Assembly (NCBI RefSeq): GCF_000348985.1
Contig: NC_035934.1
Location: 62,001 to 126,000 of the forward strand
Source: Huiozyma naganishii CBS 8797
Taxonomy: Eukaryota > Ascomycota > Saccharomycetes > Saccharomycetales > Saccharomycetaceae
Length of the DNA stretch: 64,000 nt
Direction: 5' to 3'
In this document: one piece after another, positions 19,715 to 30,200 of the stretch
Layout of the letters: each line of letters starts with the position of its first letter
Position numbering within the stretch: position 1 is the first letter of the stretch
The notes under the pieces: model-generated
The model's input: the letters and a program-made list of their open reading frames with translations, nothing else
The model's database searches: none
Told to the model about the DNA's origin: nothing
Program-made: the position numbers and the translations under genes

Positions 19715-21382
19715 ATGGTACAGACTGTCCACGTTATCGATGTCGAAAGTGGGAACCTGCAGTCCCTGACGAACGCCCTCCACTTCCTGGGCTATAACGT
19801 GCAACTCGTGCGGAGTCACACAGAGCTAGTCACCAGCGAGGTCGAACGGTTGATCCTCCCAGGTGTCGGGAACTACGGCCATTTTGTCGACAACCTCTTC
19901 TCAAGAGGGTTCGAGACACCCATCAGACAGTACATCGCCTCGGGGAAACCTCTCATGGGGATCTGCGTCGGGTTGCAGGCGATGTTTGCCGGTTCAGAGG
20001 AGAGCCCAGCGTCAAGCGGGTTCAAACAACTAGACATGCACTTGTCCAAGTTCAACGACGCAGAAAAACCAGTGCCAGAGATAGGCTGGAACAGCGTGTT
20101 CGCGGACAAGTTGTTCTTCGGTCTTGACCCGCTGAAACGCTACTACTTCGTCCACAGCTTTGCGGCAATTCTAGACCCATCGGGAAAGCAGGAACAAGTA
20201 TTGAAGTCCCAAGGCTGGGAATTTGCGAAGGCGAAGTACGGAACGGAGACGTTCATCGCCGCTATGTGCAAGGATAACATCTTCGCCACGCAGTTCCATC
20301 CTGAGAAATCCGGCAAAGCAGGTCTGCAAGTCATCGAGAACTTTTTGAAACAGGACAGGAACATACCGCTGCCCGAATACACTCAGGAGCAAATAAAGTG
20401 CCTCCAGAACGACTACAGTAACTACGGTCTAACGAGAAGAATTATCGCTTGTCTCGACGTCAGAACAAACGACCAGGGAGATCTGGTCGTCACTAAGGGT
20501 GACCAGTACGACGTCCGTGAAAAGACTGACGGCAAGGATGTGAGAAACCTGGGCAAGCCCGTGCAGCTTGCACAGAAGTACTACGAACAGGGCGCAGACG
20601 AGGTCACCTTTTTGAACATCACCTCCTTCAGGGACTGTCCGTTGCGGGATACCCCCATGCTAGAGGTGCTCAGACAGGCAGCCAAGACCGTGTTTGTGCC
20701 ATTGACCGTTGGCGGTGGGATTAAGGATATAGTGGACACGGACGGCACGAAGGTCCCTGCTTTGGAGGTGGCAAGTCTGTATTTCAAGTCCGGTGCGGAC
20801 AAAGTCTCGATCGGCACGGATGCGGTCCTTGCCGCGGAGAAATACTACGCAATGGGCGGGAAGGGAGATGGCACGTCCCCCATTGAAACGATATCGAAGG
20901 CGTACGGTGCACAAGCTGTCGTCATTTCGGTAGACCCGAAACGTGTCTACGTCAATTCACCAGCAGACACGAAGAACAAGACCTTCCAGTCAAAATTCCC
21001 GGACACTGAGGGCCGCACCTGGTGCTGGAACCAATGTACCATCAAGGGCGGCAGGGAGAGCAGAGATATGGGCGTTTACGAGTTGATAAAGGCCTGCGAG
21101 GCGCTAGGCGCAGGTGAGATCCTTCTCAACTGTATCGACAAGGACGGATCCAATTCCGGCTACGACCTAGAATTGATAGACCAGGCCAAAAGTGCATGCA
21201 GCATCCCCGTCATCGCATCCAGCGGTGCGGGCACTCCTGCCCACTTCGAGGAGGCGTTCACCAAAACGAAGGCGGACGCCTGTCTAGGTGCGGGCCTCTT
21301 CCACAGAGGCGACTACACCGTCTACGACGTCAAGGAGTACCTGTTGGAGCACGGCTTGAAAGTAAGAATGGACAAGGAATAA
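19715..21382 (+). CDS. HIS7: imidazole glycerol phosphate synthase (His7)
   Basis: A 555-residue fusion enzyme of histidine synthesis that also feeds AICAR to purine synthesis. Residues 1-210 are a class I glutamine amidotransferase with the nucleophile motif [10 protein letters not shown] (Cys near 83) and catalytic His/Glu in QFHPEKSG. Residues ~240-550 are the HisF-type barrel: [51 protein letters not shown]. The length matches S. cerevisiae (552). It follows ARO4 in the same direction with a 280-base gap, the chromosome II order. Confidence 0.97.
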   Translation: MVQTVHVIDVESGNLQSLTNALHFLGYNVQLVRSHTELVTSEVERLILPGVGNYGHFVDNLFSRGFETPIRQYIASGKPLMGICVGLQAMFAGSEESPASSGFKQLDMHLSKFNDAEKPVPEIGWNSVFADKLFFGLDPLKRYYFVHSFAAILDPSGKQEQVLKSQGWEFAKAKYGTETFIAAMCKDNIFATQFHPEKSGKAGLQVIENFLKQDRNIPLPEYTQEQIKCLQNDYSNYGLTRRIIACLDVRTNDQGDLVVTKGDQYDVREKTDGKDVRNLGKPVQLAQKYYEQGADEVTFLNITSFRDCPLRDTPMLEVLRQAAKTVFVPLTVGGGIKDIVDTDGTKVPALEVASLYFKSGADKVSIGTDAVLAAEKYYAMGGKGDGTSPIETISKAYGAQAVVISVDPKRVYVNSPADTKNKTFQSKFPDTEGRTWCWNQCTIKGGRESRDMGVYELIKACEALGAGEILLNCIDKDGSNSGYDLELIDQAKSACSIPVIASSGAGTPAHFEEAFTKTKADACLGAGLFHRGDYTVYDVKEYLLEHGLKVRMDKE

Positions 21383-21489
21383 GCCTCAGAGTACTGATAG
21401 ATAGAATGTAGCGATGATTGTACGTAGTAGTGTATGTGTAATTCTTACTCCGACTGTGCATTGGGACCTGCCTTTAAACTGCGAAGAAG

Positions 21490-21542
21490 TGAAAAATTTT
21501 ATACGTGAAAAATTGGTGAAATTTTTCAATCTTTGCGATGAG
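21490..21542 (+). promoter_or_regulatory. RRPE and PAC motifs upstream of ENP1
   Basis: TGAAAAATTTT at 21490-21500 and a second TGAAATTTTTCA at 21517-21528 fit RRPE; GCGATGAG at 21535-21542 is a perfect PAC core. The cluster is 89-141 bases before the ENP1 ATG and is the classic ribosome-biogenesis promoter module (Stb3; Dot6/Tod6). Confidence 0.75.
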
Positions 21543-21630
21543 CATCAACTCAGACGCACAGTAAAAGGTTGTGGATTGATAGTTGTGCGTGAACCGTATT
21601 GTATATTACCAGATCACTGTGGAAACAAAA

Positions 21631-23064
21631 ATGGGCAGAGCAAGTAACTCTAGAGGAAATAAACAGAGACATGATCCACTGATCAAGGACCTGAACTCGA
21701 CTGAAGGTACTTTAAAGAAGGTGAACAGAAAGAAGCAAAGCATCGAGCAAGAGAACGATGAGGACAAGCTAGGTGAGGAATACGTTGATGCCAAGGCATC
21801 TAGGAAGATTTTACAGCTGGCCAGGGAGCAACAAGATGAAATCGCCGAGGAGGAAGAGGGTGAGACGCAGCAAGAACAGGAATCGACTCCAAGATTACAA
21901 AAATACAGTTACGATAGCAGCGAGGAAGAGGACGATGCCCAAACGGGGAATATTTCTGATTTCGAACCGGAAGGCGAAGAATACTATGAAGAGGCCGAGG
22001 AAGAAGTCGAGATTGACGAAGAGGATGCCGCCATGTTTGAACAGTACTTCAAAAAATCGGAAGATTTCAGTTCTTTGGGTGGCAGTTACAATTTGGCCGA
22101 CAAGATTATGGCTTCCATAAGAGAGAAGGAGGAGCAACTGGAAAATCAAGTTCCAGAAGGACTTGCTGAAACAAGTGCATTGCCAGCAGAAAACTCGGCA
22201 AAGAGACCTCAGGATGGTGTGGCGCTGCCTGAAAAGGTGATTCGTGCGTATACCACCGTTGGGAGCATTCTTAAGACCTGGACTCACGGTAAACTACCCA
22301 AATTGTTCAAAGTTATACCATCTTTGAGAAATTGGCAAGATGTCCTCTACGTTACAAACCCGGAAGAATGGTCCCCACATATCGTTTACGAGGCGACTAA
22401 ATTGTTCGTTTCCAATTTGTCCGCGAAGGAGTCTCAGAAATTCATTAATCTTGTTCTTTTGGAAAGATTCCGTGAAAACATTGAAACCTCCTCGGACCAT
22501 TCGCTAAACTATCACATCTATCGTGCCATCAAGAAATCCTTATACAAACCAAGTGCATTTTTCAAAGGGTTCTTATTCCCATTGGTGGAGACCGGCTGCA
22601 ATATCCGTGAAGCTACCATTGCAGGTAGTGTTCTTGCGAAAGTCTCTGTGCCAGCACTTCATTCCTCCGCTGCTCTGAGCTACTTACTGAGATTACCGTT
22701 TTCTCCAGCGACGACAGTGTTTATCAAGATTCTTTTGGACAAGAAATACGCCCTCCCATACCAAACGGTTGACGAATGTGTCTATTACTTCATGCGGTTC
22801 AGAATAGTGGACGATGGATCCAACGGCGAGGATGCAACGAGAACACTGCCTGTCATATGGCACAAAGCCTTCCTCACTTTCGCCCAAAGATACAAGAACG
22901 ATATTACGCAGGATCAACGAGATTTCCTCTTGGAAACTGTCCGCCAAAGAGGACACAGGGATATTGGTATCGAGATAAGAAGGGAACTACTCGCTGGTTC
23001 CGCCAGAGAGTTCGAGGGGCCTGCCAATGGACAGAAGGACTCGATGATGGTTGACGTACTATAG
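21631..23064 (+). CDS. ENP1: 40S ribosome biogenesis factor Enp1 (bystin)
   Basis: A 477-residue bystin-family protein. An acidic, charged N-terminal third (EEEDDAQTGNISDFEPEGEE) is followed by the conserved domain from about residue 190: LKTWTHGKLPKLFKVIPSL, LNYHIYRAIKKSLYKPSAFFKGFL, ALSYLLRLPFSPATTVFIKI, and LPVIWHKAFLTFAQRYK near the end. Enp1 belongs to the pre-40S particle, needed for 20S pre-rRNA processing and small-subunit export. S. cerevisiae Enp1 has 483 residues. The start MGRASN at 21631 is chosen over an upstream ATG at 21583 because it matches the orthologue and follows the PAC/RRPE module at normal distance. Confidence 0.95.
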   Translation: MGRASNSRGNKQRHDPLIKDLNSTEGTLKKVNRKKQSIEQENDEDKLGEEYVDAKASRKILQLAREQQDEIAEEEEGETQQEQESTPRLQKYSYDSSEEEDDAQTGNISDFEPEGEEYYEEAEEEVEIDEEDAAMFEQYFKKSEDFSSLGGSYNLADKIMASIREKEEQLENQVPEGLAETSALPAENSAKRPQDGVALPEKVIRAYTTVGSILKTWTHGKLPKLFKVIPSLRNWQDVLYVTNPEEWSPHIVYEATKLFVSNLSAKESQKFINLVLLERFRENIETSSDHSLNYHIYRAIKKSLYKPSAFFKGFLFPLVETGCNIREATIAGSVLAKVSVPALHSSAALSYLLRLPFSPATTVFIKILLDKKYALPYQTVDECVYYFMRFRIVDDGSNGEDATRTLPVIWHKAFLTFAQRYKNDITQDQRDFLLETVRQRGHRDIGIEIRRELLAGSAREFEGPANGQKDSMMVDVL

Positions 23065-23215
23065 GACAACCAACCGCCAGCACCGACTACATAAGTGTAC
23101 ACTATCTAATTGCGGCAGAGAACATACTACAATCTCGTTTTACTGAGAGGAATGTCCGCCCATCTACTATCAAACTATGTACTGTGGAAAAAAGCAGTCA
23201 TTGTTAGCGAAAAGG

Positions 23216-23450
23216 GCGTGTAAAATGAATTACGGTTATGGGCCACTCGAGCTTATTTCTCCTTGCATGGGAGTAAGCGCAGACTGCAATTCAACCATCG
23301 GATCCCAGTAAGTCATTCCACCGGCCCTCCATCGAGAAGAACTCTCGTCGGAGGAAGCAGATTGGCAAACCTTTGAAATTGGAACAGAAGTTAAAAAGCG
23401 TCTACTGTTTGAGCAGTTTGAAATGTGTTTGAGGGCCCTTGGTTCTTTTT
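23216..23450 (-). ncRNA. candidate H/ACA snoRNA, possible snR82 orthologue
   Basis: A non-coding stretch downstream of LSG1 on the same strand, the position of snR82 in S. cerevisiae as I recall it. It has its own TATA box and Reb1 site. On the minus strand the 3' hairpin has a lower stem TGAATT (23293-23288) with AATTCA (23231-23226) and an upper stem GCTTA...CTCC with GGAG...TAAGC (23278-23251), leaving an internal loop where a guide pocket would be. An ACA triplet at 23221-23219 is followed by exactly three bases. A second hairpin pairs CCTCC with GGAGG and CGAGA with TCTCG (23354-23326). I could not identify a clean H box or verify the rRNA target. The 5' end is a guess. Confidence 0.4.
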
Positions 23451-23496
23451 TATTAGTTGAAGAAGACAGTCTATCACCGTACTGTGAGATGCCCTC

Positions 23497-23561
23497 CTTT
23501 TATATAAAAAAAATACCCTGTTAAGAAAAATTTTCCATTTTGTAAATGCAACTTCGGGTAA
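23497..23561 (-). promoter_or_regulatory. Reb1 site and TATA box for a minus-strand transcript
   Basis: CGGGTAA at 23555-23561 is a Reb1 consensus. On the minus strand TATATAAAAG occupies 23506-23497. Together they make a compact promoter between LSG1 and ENP1, pointing left. The Reb1 site could also stop LSG1 readthrough. Confidence 0.5.
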
Positions 23562-23682
23562 ATACAGGTTTTACCTTTGAGAGGTCTTAGAGCATCACAA
23601 TCTACCGAGGTGGTCAGAATGTGTAACGTTCTCTGCCCCACGTCTATTCAATCTGCATGCAAATATACACATAGTTTTATGT

Positions 23683-25614
23683 CTAGTCGCTTGCCATGAG
23701 GGCCTTCTTTTTACCTTTCTTGTTTCTTTTATTGTGCTTCTTGGAGCCCGTGGTCTCGTTCTTTTGTTTGTGGAATGGAGAGGTCAATTGACCCTCTAAG
23801 CCGTTCATCTTGAAGAACTCATTATCAAGGTCCTCAGCTGCATTGAAGAGGGCGGCTTGTTTACCACCGTGCGTGACGAATTTAGCCTCTTGGTCATCAC
23901 TTCCCACTGTGTGAGCAGAGAAACTTAGATTCTTCAAATCGCGAGCTAGATCCACAATGCTTATACCTTTAGCCTTCGCAGCGACAGTTATTTGATCCCT
24001 CCTGGATTTTGGAAGTCTTTCAAAAGTATACAGTTCCTTATTGAACTCCCTGCATTCTTCCAATGTGTACGGCGTGTCATCGGCTCTGTGAGGAGGTGGA
24101 TTGATGTATAGCAGTTTACCGTTCACGTAATCCTTTAATATGTAACGACTGGCACGGGACTCGTCTGCAGAACCGTAACCTTGCGTCATATAACCACGAG
24201 CTCTCGCGTAGGCCACCAACAGTTCTTGACCAGTGGGTGTAATACCGTCGCCACCCTCGTCCTTACTTCTCGTTTGAATATGAATACCGTAGACAGCTTC
24301 CAAGTAGTATTTGGGCACCCTTTGAGCAACCAAGTTCGATGGACCGATATAATCACGCAATTGATCAATCGGCAACACACCATTGCACACCAGCTCACCC
24401 TTGTTATATGCAAAATTGGGGAACACTAAACCTGGACAATCGCAGAGCATAACCGAATCTGACAGCAGTATCGTTTGGAAATGTTTTGTTTTACCAGGTG
24501 TCGCAGAGACAGACACCTTCTTAGCACCAACCAAAGAATTAATGGTGGAGGACTTACCGACATTGGGATAACCAACAAGACCAATTTGCAAGACAGGTTT
24601 TTGTCCCGGATGAAGTGGCGCCGTTAACGGTTCAGCAGGAGCTCTAGACATAAACAGCTCTTCAAGCTGGTCGATGGTCAATATTTTGATCTTCTCAGCC
24701 AATTCTGCGTCCAGTTCGTCATCATCCTCGTCATCGTCATCCGCCACCAGTTCAGCGTCCGCGGCTTCCAGGTCTCCGTTTTCAATATCTAACAACTGGT
24801 TTGCTCTCAATGCCGAATAGAAAGTAAAGGATATGTTCTTCAATATGAAGTATTTCGCCCAGGCGATCCTTTGCTTTTTTGTTAACATATCGGCTTTGTT
24901 CACCAAAAGTAAGTTTTCCTTCCTTTCATCCAACTCCTTCACGTAATTTTCCAAATCGACAGACCTGAAGAGTAAAGGATCTCTGGCATCGACAATTTGA
25001 ACGACTAAATCAGACCGCTCAACAACTCTCCATAGTTGTTTCCAAACCTCAATATTTCTTTCAAAAGGGGTCAAAAGCAGATCCTCATTAGTCTCTTGCA
25101 ATAGCGCCAACTTTCTCCTCCATTCCAAAAAGGCTTCACTCTCTGCCCTTTCTAATTCGAATTTGGTAGTGGTGGAGTCCCAAGCGGGTCTCCTAGGGAC
25201 AATCAAATCACTCACGCGCTCTCTTTGCTTGGCGTTCAATTCACCCTTACGCTCATTCGTCATCATGGCAATCCCATTCCGTTGACTGTCATTGACACCA
25301 CTATCCAACCTTATAATCTGAACATTGGAATGTCTGTCTGCAGTGAAGTCCTTGTTTGCCAATTCAGCAGTACTTAAGAAATCATCCAAGGCAGATTCCT
25401 GCGTCACCGATCTCAGTTTCACCCAACTAGCCTCATGCTTTTCAGTAGTGAATCTCATCTCACCATCAGGCAAATACTCTATGTTGTTCTCCATCTTTCT
25501 CGCATGTTGAATAGACTTCCCCAACCCAATAGTGTTTTTGTTCTTCCTTTGAATCGGTTTAGGACCCTTGGGAGGCTTCCATTTCTTAGGCGCTGGTCTT
25601 TCCTTTGGTGGCAT
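23683..25614 (-). CDS. LSG1: 60S export GTPase Lsg1
   Basis: A 643-residue circularly permuted GTPase. The G4 motif (LLVNKADML, near residue 240) precedes G1 (GYPNVGKSST, near 350) and G3 (DCPGLVFP). The N-terminus is basic (PPKERPAPKKWKPPKGPK) and the C-terminus ends in a Lys-rich tail. In yeast Lsg1 acts in the cytoplasm to release the export adaptor Nmd3 from new 60S subunits. The length matches S. cerevisiae (640). The first methionine with homology is at 25614 (MPPKERP); the frame is open 44 codons further upstream, without conserved sequence. In S. cerevisiae the gene is on chromosome VII, yet here it sits between two chromosome II genes, ENP1 and DPH7. Confidence 0.95.
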   Translation of the reverse strand: MPPKERPAPKKWKPPKGPKPIQRKNKNTIGLGKSIQHARKMENNIEYLPDGEMRFTTEKHEASWVKLRSVTQESALDDFLSTAELANKDFTADRHSNVQIIRLDSGVNDSQRNGIAMMTNERKGELNAKQRERVSDLIVPRRPAWDSTTTKFELERAESEAFLEWRRKLALLQETNEDLLLTPFERNIEVWKQLWRVVERSDLVVQIVDARDPLLFRSVDLENYVKELDERKENLLLVNKADMLTKKQRIAWAKYFILKNISFTFYSALRANQLLDIENGDLEAADAELVADDDDEDDDELDAELAEKIKILTIDQLEELFMSRAPAEPLTAPLHPGQKPVLQIGLVGYPNVGKSSTINSLVGAKKVSVSATPGKTKHFQTILLSDSVMLCDCPGLVFPNFAYNKGELVCNGVLPIDQLRDYIGPSNLVAQRVPKYYLEAVYGIHIQTRSKDEGGDGITPTGQELLVAYARARGYMTQGYGSADESRASRYILKDYVNGKLLYINPPPHRADDTPYTLEECREFNKELYTFERLPKSRRDQITVAAKAKGISIVDLARDLKNLSFSAHTVGSDDQEAKFVTHGGKQAALFNAAEDLDNEFFKMNGLEGQLTSPFHKQKNETTGSKKHNKRNKKGKKKALMASD

Positions 25615-25698
25615 TATAAACAGCTCTATAATACTCAATTCCAATGGTCTTCTCTGGGAAACAAAACCATTCCCAACTGCCAATGAACAGATGAGCAC

Positions 25699-25783
25699 CT
25701 CATCGCAACCGAGAAAGTTAAAAGTGCAAAACTTTTCCGGAAGCAAAAATTTTCTTCCAAAAATCGAAAAAGGGTGTCACGTG
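25699..25783 (-). promoter_or_regulatory. PAC, RRPE-like and CACGTG motifs upstream of LSG1
   Basis: CTCATCGC at 25699-25706 is the PAC core on the LSG1 strand, 85 bases before the start. AAAAATTTTC at 25745-25754 fits RRPE. GTCACGTG at 25776-25783 is a Cbf1/Pho4-type E-box. Confidence 0.6.
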
Positions 25784-25876
25784 ATCGCGGCTGCGATTAG
25801 ACCTGAGAGCACCATGGTTGGTGCTCTCGAGCAGCCCTCAAATACCGCCAATGACAGTGTCGATACACGACGGAGT

Positions 25877-27019
25877 TCATGGGTTCCACAGTTGCACTGC
25901 TTTATCGTAAAAGGAGCAAGTTCCAATGAAATTGGAACACCAATCACCACCGTAACACATGGATTCGTGTCCCTTCTTAAGGAAATGGGAAACTTCGAAC
26001 TGCGAGAGTGCATCGTTGTATGTCACTATTTTGGCGCCATCGTACATGCAGCAAACTAAAAGAGTAGAATTTGGACCGTTTGTGTTTGTCTCGTTCAATG
26101 GGACTGGTAGTTCGCTAAACCTCCAAACTCCACCGTTCAAGTTGCAGGAGGACACCTGAGCAGGGGCAACATTGTGGCCCGGGTAAAGCGATTCCCCCAA
26201 CATACGAAGATCTAGGCATCTGATATGATCATCATACGACCCGGTGAGAATGGAAGTGGGTTTATTGGTTCTGAAATTGGGCGTTGCGCATTTAATCCCC
26301 ACGACACCAGCTTCGTGAATCCTGCTGTTCGACCAGATGGTTTCCCCCGAACGTAGATCGTGACCCATGATGGCCGCGTCATCGCCACCACTGAATATCA
26401 CATTTTCCAACGGCGACAACTGACCGAACTCGGCAGTCCAGCATTCCAATTGGTGCTCGCTGTCAAACTTTTGCATCACAGAACCCTCGATAGCGTTGAT
26501 CTCCTCACCTTGTACTTGGAAAAGCTTTTGATCAATCCGACTGTAGTAGTCAGCGATCATCGGGCTCGTGATAGCCTCGATCTCCTCTCCAACTTCTATA
26601 TTGACAGTAGCGACCTCCCCCATCGTGGTCGTGATGCATATCAGTCGAGAGTTTAGTGGAGAGAAATGAACAGAAGAAATCAATGCCTCCACATCAAATA
26701 ACTGGATGTTTGCTGCTTGTTTCACTAATATATCTGGACCATCTAAAGAGATATTCCATAACGAGATGTTCCCTGTAGAGTGCGCGGTAACCATCAACGT
26801 TGAGTCAAAGGGAGATAATTTAAGATCCAGAATAGCACCGTAAGTTGGAATAGAAAGCAGCAAGTTTAGATGATCATCAAACACATCCAATGACCCGGTT
26901 CTCGTGCTGTCCTTATGCAGTCGGTACGTACCCACAAGTACGTATTTGTCATGGAATATTTTCAAGCAGCAGGGAGGAAACTTCGTGTTTGAACGATGCA
27001 ATACTGTCGACTCCTCCAT
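25877..27019 (-). CDS. RRT2: diphthine methylesterase Dph7 (Rrt2), WD40
   Basis: A 380-residue WD40 protein. Characteristic segments are SILTGSYDDHIRCLDLR, GGVWRFSE, and MCYGGDWC...GTCSFYDKAVQLWNP at the C-terminus, which identify the Dph7/WDR85 family. Dph7 removes a methyl group from diphthine methyl ester on elongation factor 2, allowing the last amidation step of diphthamide synthesis. The length is like S. cerevisiae Rrt2 (387). The ATG at 27019 begins MEESTVLHR. Divergent from ISW1 across 194 bases, as on chromosome II (YBR246W and YBR245C). Confidence 0.93.
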   Translation of the reverse strand: MEESTVLHRSNTKFPPCCLKIFHDKYVLVGTYRLHKDSTRTGSLDVFDDHLNLLLSIPTYGAILDLKLSPFDSTLMVTAHSTGNISLWNISLDGPDILVKQAANIQLFDVEALISSVHFSPLNSRLICITTTMGEVATVNIEVGEEIEAITSPMIADYYSRIDQKLFQVQGEEINAIEGSVMQKFDSEHQLECWTAEFGQLSPLENVIFSGGDDAAIMGHDLRSGETIWSNSRIHEAGVVGIKCATPNFRTNKPTSILTGSYDDHIRCLDLRMLGESLYPGHNVAPAQVSSCNLNGGVWRFSELPVPLNETNTNGPNSTLLVCCMYDGAKIVTYNDALSQFEVSHFLKKGHESMCYGGDWCSNFIGTCSFYDKAVQLWNP

Positions 27020-27213
27020 CGATTAAATTGTGATTGGATGAGAACGTATCGCTTCCTCTAAGCGGATATCCCGTTTCCAGCTTTGTAGATCGAGAGGGTC
27101 TCATTTCGATCACACTTAATTTCGACAAACGCATTTGAAATTTCGCATCAAATTTTTTTGTTGCCAAGCTAAACAGCATTGATACACCAACGACCAGTGA
27201 CCAACGGCTTGCT

Positions 27214-30200
27214 ATGACGGCTAATGGGAGGGTACCGGAGGGATACTGGGAGCAGGTGAAGGCACTCGAAATTGGGCTGCCTTCATCCGGTCTCGAGAGG
27301 TATCTTTTGGCGAATTCTAAAACTGCTCAGTTTGATATTTTGCAAACTACGAAGCGATTTGAGCATCTACTGTCCCTTAGTGGGTTGTTCAGACATTTCA
27401 TCGAGAACAAAGCTCAAAGAGATGACAAGTTCAAGCAAGTTCTACAGTGTCTACATGATAGACAAGATTCTAACATGAAGAAATCCAATTCGCACCATGA
27501 CGTGAGAAGGGCGCGTAAAAGTGAATTTGAAGAGGACGCTGAGCTGCTGAAAGAGGAAGAGGAAGATTCTGACGAGGCAGATGGAATCGATTTTCAATTC
27601 AGAGAGTCTCCAACTTTCATTGACGGTGAATTAAGAGACTATCAAGTGCAGGGCTTAAATTGGCTTGTAGCCCTTCATAAAAGCGAACTAGCAGGGATAT
27701 TGGCGGACGAAATGGGGCTTGGAAAAACATTACAAACGATTTCATTTCTCGGTTACCTAAGGTACATTGAAAAGAAAAGGGGTCCGTTCCTTGTGATTGC
27801 GCCCAAATCCACCCTAAACAACTGGCTCCGAGAGATCAATAAATGGACTCCTGGTGTAGACGCCTTTATATTGCAGGGTGATAAAGATGAGAGATCGAAA
27901 CTGATTCAAGAAAGGCTGATGACGTGTAAGTTTGATGTTGTAATTGCCTCTTATGAAATTATCATTAGGGAAAAGGCATCCTTTAGAAAGTTTGACTGGG
28001 AATACATCATGATTGATGAGGCTCACAGGATTAAAAATGAGGAATCAATGCTTTCGCAGGTTCTGAGAGAATTCACATCTCGAAATAGGCTGTTAATCAC
28101 GGGTACACCTTTGCAAAACAATTTACACGAATTATGGGCTTTGTTGAACTTCTTGTTACCAGATATTTTCTCCGAGTCACAAGATTTTGACGATTGGTTT
28201 TCCTCCGAGTCCTCTTCCGACGAGAAAAACCAAGAAAATATTGTCAAACAGTTACACACTGTGCTGCAACCTTTCTTATTGCGTCGTATTAAGAGTGATG
28301 TGGAAACCTCGCTTTTGCCCAAACAGGAATTGAACGTCTACGTCGGTATGTCGGCAATGCAAAAGAGATGGTACAAGAACATCCTGGAAAAGGATTTGGA
28401 TGCGGTAAACGGAGCCAACGGTGCCAAGGAATCCAAGACAAGGCTACTGAACATTGTAATGCAATTGAGAAAGTGCTGTAATCATCCATATTTGTTTGAT
28501 GGTGCTGAGCCGGGTCCACCGTACACCACTGACGAACATTTGGTTTTTAACTCTGAGAAATTGAGAGTGCTGGACACACTATTGCGGAAACTGAGGGAGA
28601 ATGGTTCTCGTGTTTTGATCTTTAGTCAAATGTCGAGAGTGCTGGACATACTGGAAGATTACTGTTATTTCAGGGATTATGAATACTGCAGAATTGATGG
28701 TTCAACCGCCCACGAAGATCGTATTGAAGCGATTGACGAGTACAACGCCCCTGACTCCAAAAAATTCATCTTCCTACTGACTACACGTGCTGGTGGTCTT
28801 GGTATCAACCTAACAAGTGCTGATATTGTTGTATTATACGATTCTGATTGGAATCCACAGGCAGATTTACAAGCGATGGATAGAGCACACCGGATCGGGC
28901 AAAAAAAACAGGTGAAAGTGTTCAGGTTTGTCACTGATAACTCTGTTGAGGAGAAAATTTTGGAGAGAGCTACGCAGAAACTGAGGTTGGACCAACTTGT
29001 CATCCAGCACAACAAAACTTCCTTGAATAAGCAGAAGAAGGAGAACAAGAATGAAGCTAAAGATGCTTTACTTTCTATGATCCAACACGGTGCAGCTGAT
29101 GTGTTTAAAAGTGATGAGAACAACTCAGACAGCACTCCTGCGCCCGAGGGTCCTGCTCAGGGAGGCGATTTTGATTTGGATGCGTTGTTGGCTCGCTCTG
29201 AGGACAAGACTCGTATGTTAAATGCCAAGTACGAAACGTTAGGTCTCGATGATCTGCAAAATTTTGAGAAGGACTCTGCCTACGAATGGAACGGTACAGA
29301 TTTCAAGAAGAAGTTGCAAAAAGATATTGTGAGTCCGTTGTGGATCCATCCTTCAAAGCGTGAAAGAAACTACAACTATTCAGTAGATGGGTACTACAAA
29401 GGCGTTTTACAAGCGAGAAGGGCAGGCACCCCATCTCACTCGAGGATGCCTAGAGGCCGATTTTTCATGTCACACCAATTGCAGTCAGCAAAGCTAAAGT
29501 TCCTATACGAAAAGGAACGCATGTGGTTGGCAAAGAGTAATGGCTACGAACCGATACTCGATGATGCTCGCCACACATTCCCTAATAGTTTCGATACTAC
29601 CGGTGACAGTGAAGGGAGCCAAGAGAACAACGCTAATCTTTTACAATTACTCAAAATCATGATTTCCAATGCGCAACCCTTGACTGAGGAAGAGGAGGAA
29701 GAAAGAGTTGAATTGGAGGCTGAAGGGTTCCCTAACTGGACGAAAAACGAGTATCGTAAGTTTGTATCTTGTTGTGCGAAACACGGCAGGAATTCCATCG
29801 AAGCAATTGCCAAGGAGTTGGCACCTGGGAAGACGTTAGAGGAGGTGACCACATATGCTGCGGCGTTCTGGTCTAAAGTCCAGTATGTTGATGAGTACGA
29901 GAAGAGTGTGAGGTACATCGAATCTGAGGAGGAGCGCATTAAGGCAGTGAAGTATCAACAAGAGGCCCTGCGGAGGCTCATGTCACGCTATTTGAATCCG
30001 TTGACGGACATTGTGCTGAAGTACCCACCGTACTTGAAGACCTTCACTCCCTTTGAGGACAATTTTGTGCTGTTAATGCTGTACAAGTATGGTATCGATC
30101 GGCCGGACATTTACGACCTGATGCGGAACGAAGCGAGACGAAACGTGTTGTTTGAGACAAATTATGTGATGAGATCAAGGTCCAGCAATGATTTTGCGAA

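Noticed and set aside
25776..25783. GTCACGTG as a centromere CDEI element
   Set aside because: No 80-90 base nearly pure AT block and no CDEIII-like sequence follow on either side; it is better read as a Cbf1/Pho4-type promoter site.
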